Positions 1 through 7,088 of a stretch of 64,000 bases of DNA are shown piece after piece (position 1 is the first letter of the stretch; the number at the start of each line of letters is the position of its first letter). This DNA comes from Actinopolymorpha pittospori (GTDB lineage: Bacteria; Actinomycetota; Actinomycetes; Propionibacteriales; Actinopolymorphaceae). The stretch lies in NCBI RefSeq assembly GCF_014873875.1, contig NZ_JADBEM010000001.1, positions 9,920,001 to 9,984,000 on the forward strand, written 5' to 3'. Under the pieces are notes generated by a model. It did not search any database. It was not told the DNA's origin and worked only from the letters and a program-made list of their open reading frames with translations. A program made the translations under genes and the position numbers.

Positions 1-1
1 G

Positions 2-262
2 TCCTGGGCGGTGAACATGCTGAGCGCAAGGCGTGAGCGTCGCGACAGCTGGGTCCTGAAGGTCAACGTCCTGCAGGACGGCGCGGTCTCGGTCCGGGAG
101 GTCGAGCCGGTGTTCACCGCACCGATGGGCGGGCTACGGGACCCGTCGAACACCCAGGCAGAGCTACGGGCGGTGTTCGATGCGGCCAGCTATGACTGGG
201 TGAGCTCGCATGTGTTCCGGAAGACGGTCGAGACAGCGGCACCGGTCCGGCACCGCCTCTGA
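2..262 (+). pseudogene. Tyrosine recombinase (integrase) fragment carrying the HxxR box
   Basis: The 5' end lies outside the window. The visible frame contains 'MGGLRDPSNTQAELRAVFD' followed by 'SSHVFRKTV', typical of actinobacterial phage/ICE integrases just before the catalytic His-x-x-Arg. The frame then diverges into about ten unrelated residues and stops, so the later LGH box and the tyrosine nucleophile are missing. The product cannot be a functional recombinase. The stop sits 12 bp before a duplicated tRNA-Thr 3' end (274-316), the normal position of such a gene next to its attachment site. It therefore belongs to an element lying left of that site. Seen: motif and truncation. Inference: integrase remnant of a third tandem element. 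Confidence 0.8.
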
Positions 263-273
263 CCTGCGGTTTT

Positions 274-316
274 GAGCCAGCGAGGGGACTTGAAGCCCTA
301 ACCGCCCGATTACAAG
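274..316 (-). repeat. att-like duplicate of the tRNA-Thr 3' end (copy 1)
   Basis: These 43 bases match the 3' half of the tRNA-Thr gene at 11086-11161 with one mismatch (gaagccc for gaacccc). Weaker similarity ('ctgacctg.ggntttt') extends about 15 bp to the left. The sequence after the core ('caggc') is shared with copy 2 at 5160-5202 but not with the real tRNA. It is best read as an attachment-site scar left by an integrase that targets the tRNA 3' end. Confidence 0.85.
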
Positions 317-345
317 CAGGCAGCCCGGCGCTCCACTCCCGGAGT

Positions 346-463
346 GAGGACCGGGGGTCAGGGGCAGCGCCCCTGGAGAGACCTCAGCCTGAGATGACCC
401 AAGCCAGCCATGCCGACCGCCTGTGGCCGCGCCGGCCCGTCCGAGGACGGCCGCCAGGCCGCC
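346..463. repeat. Dispersed ~120-bp repeat, copy 1
   Basis: This copy is closely similar to 9321-9440. It opens with 'gaggaccgggggtc', contains a GC hairpin built on ggggcagcgcccc, then 'acctca.cctg.gatgacc', and ends with 'tggccgcgccggcccgtcc' and 'gaggacgg'. No open frame explains the conservation. It lies just after att copy 1, whereas copy 2 follows a NUDIX gene, so it may be a non-coding module shared by the integrated elements. The stretch 464-728 after it shows nothing further before the GNAT gene. Confidence 0.8.
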
Positions 464-728
464 CGCAGGACGAGGACGAGGACGGGGCGGTGCGCGCCGC
501 TCGCGGCGCGCCTTGACCTCTAGGAGGTCACGGCAGCAGAGCAGGGGTGCCGTCGATGTGCTCCGTCGGCTGATGTGCGACAGTCGTCGGCCACCTGATC
601 CGCGACACCTAGGCGCACGGATCTTGCCGATGAGCGGGCACGTCGTTCTGCGCGCCCGCCGAGAAAACCCATTGCGAGTGGCCGGCACCGAATGTCTGAT
701 TGATCGGCCGCCAATCACCGGAGGGAAC

Positions 729-1310
729 ATGACGCCCATGTCGCTGCCCGCCCCCACGCTGCACACCGCTCGCCTTCGGCTGCGTCCCTTCGACGACGCG
801 GATGCGGACGACCTCTTCGCGCTGCACAGCAGCGCGTACGTCCTGCGCTACTGGGACTCGCCGCCGTGGAGCGAACGCGTGCGTGCCCAGCGGTTCATCA
901 CGGCTTGCCGGCAGATGGCAGAGGGGGGCACCGGGGTGCGGCTGGCCGTGGATCGTGTCTCCGACGGGGCGTTCATCGGCTGGTGCAGCCTGAACCGGTG
1001 GAATCCGGACTACCGCAGCGCGTCGCTGGGCTACTGCTTCGACGATGCAGCCTGGGGCCACGGCTACGCGACGGAGGCCGCGCGCGTGTTGCTACGGTGG
1101 GCATTCGACACGCTGGACCTTAATCGCGTCCAGGCTGAGGCCGATACGCGCAACGTGGCATCTGCCCGCGTGCTGGAGAAGCTCGGGTTCGTGCGTGAAG
1201 GGACGTTGCGGGAAGACTGCGTCGTGAACGGCGAGGTCTCTGACTCGTGGGTCTACGGGCTGATCAGGCGAGAGTGGCGGCCGTCGTCCGAGCCGGTTCC
1301 CGCCCGCTGA
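729..1310 (+). CDS. GNAT family N-acetyltransferase (RimJ/RimL type)
   Basis: A 193-residue protein that fits the ribosomal-protein-alanine or small-molecule acetyltransferase branch of the GNAT superfamily, transferring acetyl from acetyl-CoA to an amine. It has the N-terminal 'TARLRLRPFDDADADDLF' and the acetyl-CoA region 'GYCFDDAAWGHGYATEAARVL' (about residues 98-118). It ends with 'RNVASARVLEKLGFVREG', the usual RimJ signature of the last strand and helix. The start at 729 follows an accggaggg ribosome-binding site, and the frame upstream of it shows no family similarity. It stands alone inside the att1-att2 unit, so it is cargo of the island. Substrate unknown; detoxification or resistance is possible but not shown. 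Confidence 0.88.
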   Translation: MTPMSLPAPTLHTARLRLRPFDDADADDLFALHSSAYVLRYWDSPPWSERVRAQRFITACRQMAEGGTGVRLAVDRVSDGAFIGWCSLNRWNPDYRSASLGYCFDDAAWGHGYATEAARVLLRWAFDTLDLNRVQAEADTRNVASARVLEKLGFVREGTLREDCVVNGEVSDSWVYGLIRREWRPSSEPVPAR

Positions 1311-1498
1311 GTGTCGCTCCCTCGCGAGACATCGCCCGGCATCCGGGTGCTTCGCTTCGCCGCGTCGAGGGGCCGTCACCGGGCACTCTCATGCCGCGTT
1401 GAGTGCGCCCCGGGGAGCATCCATCGCAAGCGCCAGCTCGCCGCACAGCTTGTCGCGGGCGCTGCGTGGCGCGGAGACGAGTTCGTCACCCTCGTCAC

Positions 1499-3775
1499 TC
1501 ACCAGTGACGCTCGGCTCGTCGCGACGGCGCGCCGGGTTGCCACCGCAGCCACCGCGGCAGCGCCCAGGCGCGTACGCCCAGCAGCGCCAGCGCCGCCGG
1601 CAGGAGCACACCGCGTATGACCGTGGCGTCGATCAGGATCGCCACGGCCATGCCGACGCCGAGCATCTTGTACTCGATCGCGCTGAGCGTGACGAAGACG
1701 CTGAAGACGGCCGTCATGATGACGGCGGCGCTGGTGACGACCCCCGCGCTGCAGGCGATGCCGTCGACGATGGCGGCGCGGTCGGCCGCACCGCAGGACC
1801 AGCGTTCGCGGACCCGGCTGAGGATGAAGATGTGGTAGTCCATGCTGAGGCCGAACAGCAGCACGAACATGAAAAGCGGCAGCCAGCTCACGACGCCCCC
1901 GTAGGCGGAGAAGCCGAGCAGCGAGGCCAGGTGACCTTCCTGGAAGATCCACGTCAGCACCCCGTAGGCGGCGCCGACCGAGAGCAGGTTCAGCAGGATC
2001 GACACCATCGGGATGGCTAACGAGCGGAAGGTCACCACGAGCAGGACGAATGCCAGCACGAGGACGAAGGCGAAGACGATCGGCGTACGGCTGGCCACGG
2101 TATTGGCGAAGTCGTACGCGAACGCCGTGCGGCCGGACACTGCGTAGTCGACGCCTGCGACCTGGCCGATGGTCGCGGGCAGCACGACGTTGCGGAGTGT
2201 CTCCAGTGCCTGATTGGACGTGGCGTCGGTGCCGGACCCGGCCAGCGGGACCCGCAACACCAGTACGCGGTCGACAGGCACCACCGCGATCGGCTCGGCG
2301 AGCCCGTCCGCGTCGGTGGCGACCCGGCCGCGCAGCTCGTCGATCGCCTTCCGGACGGCGGGGCCGTCGACCTGACCGCCTTGGTCGCTCCAGATCACCA
2401 CGTGGGCCGGCATGGCCGCGCCCGGGAACGCCTCCTGCATGCGGATGGCGGCGTCCACGGTGGGGACACTCCGGGTCAGGCTGTTGGTGGGCGCAGCGTC
2501 CTGCAGCCTCATCCCGAGCGCGGGTAGCGCCGCCAGCACGAGCGCCAGGGTCGCCAGACCGCCCCACAGCAACGGGCGGCGGACCACGGCACCGGCCACA
2601 GCGGCCCACGTACGGGATCGAACGGCGGAGGCCCGGCGCCGGCCCAGCCACGGGATGCGCCCGGCGTCCACCCGCCGGCCGAGCAGAGCGAGTATGGCGG
2701 GCAGCACGCTGACCGAACCGACCATCGCCAACCCGACCACCGCGGCAGTGCCGACCGTCAGCCCCTTGAAGTTGTCCAGTCCGGTGAAGACCAGCCCGGC
2801 CAGACACAGCATCACGGTCAGGCCCGAGAGGATCACCACGTGGCCCGAGGTGCGCGCGGTTACCCCCAGCGCGTCGGCGACAGCTCGTCCCTTCGTCCGT
2901 TCCTCCCGGAACCGGCGTAGGTAGAACAGCGAGTAGTCGATCCCTACGGCGACTCCGATCAGCAAAACCAAGGATGAGGTGGCGCTGTTGACCGGTACCC
3001 AGTGGCCGATCGTCATCAACAGGCCAAACGTGCCCGCCACGGTGGTCAGGGCGAGCAGCACATCGATGCCGGCAGCGAGCAGCGAACCGAACACGGTCAG
3101 CAGGATCACCACAGTCAGCGGAAAGGAGAAGAACTCGGCCCGCTTGAAGTCGCCTTTGATGCCCTGATCGACCGCGACCGAGAGGCTCTCGTCCCCTGCC
3201 TCGGCGAGCCGTACCCGGGGGTGGCCGGCGGCCAGGGTGCTCACAACCTTGACCGCGGCGTAGTAGTGGGCGCGTATCTGGTCGTCCGGGGTCAACTGGA
3301 ACGTGACGAGGACCGAGCGGGCGTCCGCCGACACGAGCCGCTCACCGCCCGGTTCGAGCGGTGAGCGTACGTCGGTCACCCCGCCCACCTGGCGCAGAGT
3401 CGTCACCAGTTGTGTCACGACCGCGCGCAACTCCGGATCGTCGGTCAGCCTCGGCCCGCCCGGCTGGCGGGCCTGCACGAGCACGCTCTCCCGCAGTGGC
3501 TCGTACACCCGCTGCGCACGTAGTGCCATCTGCGCCCGTCCCGCACCACCCGGATCGGTGGAGTGGGCATCCTCGCCGCTGATCAGCGCGCTCGACAGCA
3601 GCGCCACCACGATGAGGGCGAGCCAGCCTGTGATCGCCAGCACCGGATGCTGGGCCGACCATCCCACGGCTCGCTCGATCAGCGAGCCCCGATGTGGTGG
3701 ACCATCCGTGACCGGCGAGAGGCCCTGGGCGCCGCCGTCCGGGGCATGACTGGTCGACTTGCCAGCGCGCAGCAT
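1499..3775 (-). CDS. MMPL/RND family transporter
   Basis: A 758-residue inner-membrane exporter of the MMPL branch of RND transporters, which move lipids or drugs using the proton gradient. The layout is typical. One membrane helix near residue 45 is followed by an extracytoplasmic domain to about residue 200 and a five-helix bundle containing 'GIDYSLFYLRRFREE'. A second loop domain (about 430-560) and a second bundle with 'SMDYHIFILSRVRERW' follow; the paired GxDY/SMDY motifs are the family's proton-relay region. The ATG has an aaggac ribosome-binding site. It lies 120 bp downstream of an ArsR regulator and a small membrane protein on the same strand, with a hairpin between, so partial read-through control is likely. 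Substrate unknown. Confidence 0.92.
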   Translation of the reverse strand: MLRAGKSTSHAPDGGAQGLSPVTDGPPHRGSLIERAVGWSAQHPVLAITGWLALIVVALLSSALISGEDAHSTDPGGAGRAQMALRAQRVYEPLRESVLVQARQPGGPRLTDDPELRAVVTQLVTTLRQVGGVTDVRSPLEPGGERLVSADARSVLVTFQLTPDDQIRAHYYAAVKVVSTLAAGHPRVRLAEAGDESLSVAVDQGIKGDFKRAEFFSFPLTVVILLTVFGSLLAAGIDVLLALTTVAGTFGLLMTIGHWVPVNSATSSLVLLIGVAVGIDYSLFYLRRFREERTKGRAVADALGVTARTSGHVVILSGLTVMLCLAGLVFTGLDNFKGLTVGTAAVVGLAMVGSVSVLPAILALLGRRVDAGRIPWLGRRRASAVRSRTWAAVAGAVVRRPLLWGGLATLALVLAALPALGMRLQDAAPTNSLTRSVPTVDAAIRMQEAFPGAAMPAHVVIWSDQGGQVDGPAVRKAIDELRGRVATDADGLAEPIAVVPVDRVLVLRVPLAGSGTDATSNQALETLRNVVLPATIGQVAGVDYAVSGRTAFAYDFANTVASRTPIVFAFVLVLAFVLLVVTFRSLAIPMVSILLNLLSVGAAYGVLTWIFQEGHLASLLGFSAYGGVVSWLPLFMFVLLFGLSMDYHIFILSRVRERWSCGAADRAAIVDGIACSAGVVTSAAVIMTAVFSVFVTLSAIEYKMLGVGMAVAILIDATVIRGVLLPAALALLGVRAWALPRWLRWQPGAPSRRAERHW

Positions 3776-3850
3776 GAACTGCTGTCCTTTCCCTGAAGGA
3801 GTGATCCCGAGAGAACTCGCCCGTGGGCGAGGTGGTCCTTCTTCCTCAAC

Positions 3851-3882
3851 CTGGGCCGCCGAGTTGGCGCTCGGCGGCCCAG
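3851..3882 (-). terminator. Strong hairpin between the regulator pair and the MMPL gene
   Basis: A perfect 13-bp stem (arm ctgggccgccgag) with a 6-nt loop lies 12 bp after the end of the upstream gene. No U-run follows on the minus strand, so it may be a weak or attenuating terminator or an RNA-stability element. Confidence 0.6.
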
Positions 3883-3894
3883 AGCCTTACGGCG

Positions 3895-4164
3895 TTACTC
3901 GACGTCCTTGAGGACCCGCTCCATGGCGGCCATCCGGGTCTCCATCTGCGTGAGCCGGCCACCGACCTCGGCCAACCGACGCTCGATACCTTCCTGGGTC
4001 TGCGCCGACGTTTCGGCCAGCCTCCGGTACTCGCCCTCGCGGGCGACAACCGCCCGTTCTCGGGCAGTCCGTGCGACCTGCACGATGATCGTGACGATCA
4101 CCGCGATGACCAGGGTGAACATGCCGATCGTCCCGATGACCTCGACCGCGTCGTTCCCGCTCAT
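3895..4164 (-). CDS. Small membrane-anchored coiled-coil protein
   Basis: An 89-residue protein of unknown function. An N-terminal membrane helix (about residues 10-32, 'IGMFTLVIAVIVTIIVQVA') is followed by a charged helical segment rich in R, E and Q with heptad-like spacing ('QTQEGIERRLAEVGGRLTQMETRMAAMERVL'), which predicts a cytoplasmic coiled coil. Its ATG overlaps the stop of the ArsR gene by 4 bp, indicating translational coupling. Small proteins of this form are often found beside ArsR/PadR-like regulators in actinomycetes. A role as a partner or sensor for the regulator, or as an accessory to the MMPL exporter, is inference only. Confidence 0.75.
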   Translation of the reverse strand: MSGNDAVEVIGTIGMFTLVIAVIVTIIVQVARTARERAVVAREGEYRRLAETSAQTQEGIERRLAEVGGRLTQMETRMAAMERVLKDVE

Positions 4165-4514
4165 ACCTGTGACTCCTCCTGCCCGTCCCGCTCGCTCCCG
4201 CCCGAGATGCGCAGCGTTCGCGCGGCCTCCTGCAGCGCCTCTGGTGTCAACGTGAACCGGAACGGGTTCACCTCGTAGAACTTCATCGCCTTTCCGTCCT
4301 CCGATAGCTCAAGGTGCGACGACACGAGGCCGGCCGCCTCCAACTTCCGCAGGTGGACCTGCAACAACGGGCGGCTGATGCCCAACTCGCGGGCCAGCCG
4401 GCTCACGTAGTTGCGCTCGCGTGCCAGCACCGCAACCACCCGCAAGCGGTGCGGGTTGGCCAGCGTTGCCAGCACCGCGATCAGCTCGTCCCCGGTCAGT
4501 CCGGAGGCGCTCAA
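4161..4514 (-). CDS. ArsR-family winged-helix transcriptional regulator
   Basis: A 117-residue protein with one winged-helix domain (about residues 8-80). It shows 'ATLANPHRLRVVAVLARE', then the recognition helix 'VSRLARELGISRPLLQVHLRKLEAAGLV' and the wing 'SEDGKAMKFYEVNPF'. No cysteine pair of a metal site is present, so it is not an obvious arsenic or metal sensor. The start is TTG at 4514 with an aggtga ribosome-binding site five bases upstream. It heads a two-gene operon with the small membrane protein, and the MMPL exporter follows. Two direct repeats immediately upstream are a likely operator for autoregulation. Confidence 0.88.
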   Translation of the reverse strand: MSASGLTGDELIAVLATLANPHRLRVVAVLARERNYVSRLARELGISRPLLQVHLRKLEAAGLVSSHLELSEDGKAMKFYEVNPFRFTLTPEALQEAARTLRISGGSERDGQEESQV

Positions 4515-4525
4515 AACTCACCTCT

Positions 4526-4556
4526 GCACATGCAAAGGAAAATTAGCACATGCCAA
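4526..4556. promoter_or_regulatory. Direct-repeat operator candidate for the ArsR regulator
   Basis: The motif gcacatgc(a/c)aa occurs at 4526 and 4546, exactly 20 bp apart (two helical turns), directly upstream of the TTG start. On the minus strand a TAATTT -10-like hexamer lies between the repeats, so a bound dimer could block RNA polymerase. Confidence 0.5.
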
Positions 4557-4762
4557 TACCTACGCGAGTGGGTCATTTCAGCATCACAGTGAGTGAGCGC
4601 AGCGGCGCTGTGATGCTGGCCCTCGCTTCGCTCGGGCTGCGCGCGAGCGGATACCCGCCGACCTGGAGGATCGCGTACTGCAGACGACGCGACGAGCGCT
4701 ACCAGCAGCGGGCGCTGATCGTGTTGGACGACGCGCTAACCGCGCGCTTCGCGTTCGGGCGG

Positions 4763-5142
4763 CTAATCGAGGAGCCGCAGCACCTCTGACCGCATCTTGG
4801 CGTCAATCTCGTCAGCGCTCGATCGGCTGGCCTCGTATTCGAGGGCATGGTCTTCTTCGTCGTCCAGGAGCGCCAGCGGTTCCGCGAGCGGCAGATCGAA
4901 CTGCATGAACGCGTAATGGGTCCAGGCGGACCGCTCCCTCGGCGGAAGCTCGCCAGCCACGCCGCCGGGATCGTTAATTGGCTGAGCAGCCAGGTGGCGA
5001 GCTTCCTGATGGCGCTGGCGCCTGGCGGCATCGAGGGGTGTTTGGCCCGACCAGGGTGCGAGCCAGTTCAGGTCGGCGCCGTGCACGAGAAGGTGGCGGA
5101 CAACCGCGAGTTGGCCGGCGCGGCAGCCAGAAGAGGCTTCTG
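4763..5142 (-). pseudogene. Ankyrin-repeat protein, 5'-truncated remnant
   Basis: The minus-strand reading contains a clear ankyrin unit, 'AGQLAVVRHLLVHGADLNW' then 'GQTPLDAARRQ', followed by a charged C-terminal region ending 'MRSEVLRLLD'. The start of the repeat ('KPLLAAA') is in another frame, which implies a one-base indel near 5117. Everything upstream is cut off by the duplicated tRNA end at 5160. This is therefore the 3' stump of a larger gene truncated at the recombination junction. The ankyrin call rests on the repeat consensus; the frameshift is inferred from continuity of that consensus. Confidence 0.7.
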
Positions 5143-5159
5143 ACCTGGGCTTTTAGGTG

Positions 5160-5202
5160 GAGCCAGCGAGGGGACTTGAACCCCTAACCGCCCGATTGCA
5201 AG
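5160..5202 (-). repeat. att-like duplicate of the tRNA-Thr 3' end (copy 2)
   Basis: These 43 bases match the tRNA-Thr gene with one mismatch (gattgcaag for gattacaag). Similarity extends left to 'ttctgacctgggctttt', which is the right arm of the hairpin downstream of the real tRNA. It divides the island into two units of about 4.9 and 5.9 kb. Confidence 0.88.
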
Positions 5203-5230
5203 CAGGCTTACGACCTGCCGGCCGGGTCTA

Positions 5231-5303
5231 TGATCGTCCAGCTTGCGCGAGAGCCCCGGGCGTGAGCGGCCCGCACGAGCGATAGCTGTCCGTGATCGTC
5301 CAG
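5231..5303. repeat. Paired direct repeats near att copy 2 (possible recombinase arm sites)
   Basis: The 11-mer tgatcgtccag occurs at 5231 and 5293. Just downstream (5309-5329) is a sequence close to the one that follows the integrase stop at 11009-11029 (tgttarcaarggygttagca). Repeats of this kind beside an attachment site resemble integrase arm-binding sites; no direct evidence supports that use. Confidence 0.35.
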
Positions 5304-5637
5304 ACCTCGTGTTAACAAGGGCGTTAGCAGGAGCGACGCATTGCGAGTGGGTTCTCGGGGTCTGTCCCAAGTTCCGTGAGGCGGTGGGGACGGTCGGTGA
5401 TTGTTGGTGGTGGTGTCATGTGAGTAGTACTCGTTTCCGGAGGAGGTCGAAGTTTGCGCGGCCGAACATTTGACGTTTGAGGTATTTGATTTTGTTGACG
5501 ATGCCTTCGACGGGGCCGGAGCTGTGGGGCAGGGTGAGGCCGTTGATGACGGCTTGCAGGTCTCGGCGGAGTCCGGTGGTGAAGGAGTGCAGGTGGGGTA
5601 GTTCGTCGGCGTCGACGGTGTTCATCCATGCTGTTAG

Positions 5638-7088
5638 TAGGACTTTGTCATGTCGATCATGGTGGGGCGAGTGCTTCGATGTGGTCGATGGTGACTTCTT
5701 GTCGGCAGGTGGGGCATGCGCCGGCGATGAGGGCGAGCACGATTTGTAGCTCGTGTACGACTGCGTACAAGCTCAGGCCGGCGCATCCTGTTTTGGGTCG
5801 AGTCTGACCATGGTGCAGAAAGCTTGGGCGATCGCGACGAGTGTGACGTGGCGGTTCCAGCCGGTCCAGGAGCGTCCTTCGAAGTGGTCGAGTCCGAGCC
5901 CGGTTTTCAGTTCGCGGTAGTCATGTTCGATCCGCCACCGGATCTTTGCCAGGTCGACGAGCTGATCGATCGGTGTGTCGGCAGGCAGGTTAGAAAGCCA
6001 GTAGTCGGTAGGCTCGTTCGCCTCATCGGGCCATTCGACCAGCAGCAGCTTCGCCGGCAAGGTCCCATCGTCTGCGCGAGGGATGTCGCGGTTGGCCGGA
6101 CGTACCACGAACACCGCGAACTTCGAGGTCATGGCAGCACTCGGATTACCTTTCGTTTTTCTGGTCCCCTGCCGCCACGCCACCTCCTGGTAGGCATCGC
6201 GGCCGGCCGCCATGGCGATCTCGCGCAGACTCGATGCCGGCTTCGGGTAGTGGGGCTTGGGACGTCTGCCACGACCACCGTTACGTGGCGGTCTCACCGG
6301 CTCCGCTTCGCCGGGGTGGGCGCTGGTGCCGGCTTTGAGTGCGACCACATAGTCCAGACCACGTTCTTCCACGCCGAGCCGGAACCTGGTGCAATCCCCA
6401 TATCCGGCATCGGCAACGACGGGAAGCCTCGGCGACCCCCATTCGGCTTGCTCATCAAGCATGTCCAGCGCGAGCCGCCACTTCTCGACATGCCTCACGT
6501 CGTCAGGGACTTTGGATTCGGCTCCCTTCCGGCGGACCTTCTCGGCCTGCTCAGGATCATCACAGGCCTTGTCGTCCCAGCTTTCCGGGCAAAACAACCG
6601 CCAGTCAACCGCCGCCGAGCAGGTGTCGTTGACCGCGTGAACACTCACCCCGATCTGGCAGTTGGCGGTCTTGCCCAACGTCCCGGAATACTGCCAGGCC
6701 ACACACGCCGAGGCAGGCCCGTCCTTGGGGAATCCGGTGTCGTCGATCACGTATGCCCGCGGCCCAATCGCCTGCGCAGCCCACGAGCTCAACCTGCGCC
6801 GCACCGCGGTGAAATCCCATGTCGAGGAAGTGACGAACTGCTGCACCCGCTGATGATCCACACCCAGCCGCTCCGCCATCGGCTGCATCGACTTACGCCG
6901 ACCATCAGTCAACAGGCCACGCAGATACAACTCACCCGTGGCACGCTGATCCGAACGCGCAAGACAACCCAGCATGTCGGCTGCGAACTCGCCAAGCCTC
7001 GGCCGCAACTCCGCTATCTGATCAGGAGTCATGCACCGACCATGTCAGAACATCAACCACAGAACACGAAACGACATAACAAGTACTA
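5638..7088 (-). mobile_element. IS701-family insertion sequence (1451 bp)
   Basis: The ends are tag-gacttt-gtcatgtcg at 5638 and, on the opposite strand, tag-tactt-gttatgtcg from 7088: imperfect inverted repeats of about 17-18 bp. A 4-bp target duplication ttag lies at 5634-5637 and 7089-7092, matching the YTAR-type target of IS701 elements. The element is intact and sits inside the ISL3 transposase gene, so it is the younger of the two. Confidence 0.93.
5773..7032 (-). CDS. IS701-family DDE transposase
   Basis: A 419-residue transposase with the expected catalytic positions: first Asp in 'YVIDDTGFPKDG' (about residue 97), second in 'VVADAGYGD' (about 207), and Glu in 'EHDYRELKTGLGLDHFEGRS' near residue 375. 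The length and the C-terminal 'GWNRHVTLVAIAQAF' region are typical of IS701 transposases of actinomycetes. The frame is uninterrupted from an ATG at 7032 to the stop at 5773, both inside the inverted repeats, so it may still be active. No second gene is present in the element. It would catalyse cut-and-paste movement of its own element, producing 4-bp duplications. Confidence 0.95.
   Translation of the reverse strand: MTPDQIAELRPRLGEFAADMLGCLARSDQRATGELYLRGLLTDGRRKSMQPMAERLGVDHQRVQQFVTSSTWDFTAVRRRLSSWAAQAIGPRAYVIDDTGFPKDGPASACVAWQYSGTLGKTANCQIGVSVHAVNDTCSAAVDWRLFCPESWDDKACDDPEQAEKVRRKGAESKVPDDVRHVEKWRLALDMLDEQAEWGSPRLPVVADAGYGDCTRFRLGVEERGLDYVVALKAGTSAHPGEAEPVRPPRNGGRGRRPKPHYPKPASSLREIAMAAGRDAYQEVAWRQGTRKTKGNPSAAMTSKFAVFVVRPANRDIPRADDGTLPAKLLLVEWPDEANEPTDYWLSNLPADTPIDQLVDLAKIRWRIEHDYRELKTGLGLDHFEGRSWTGWNRHVTLVAIAQAFCTMVRLDPKQDAPA

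Noticed and set aside
5160..5202. A second complete tRNA-Thr gene
   Set aside because: Only the 3' half is present; the sequence beyond 5202 does not form the D-arm or acceptor 5' strand.
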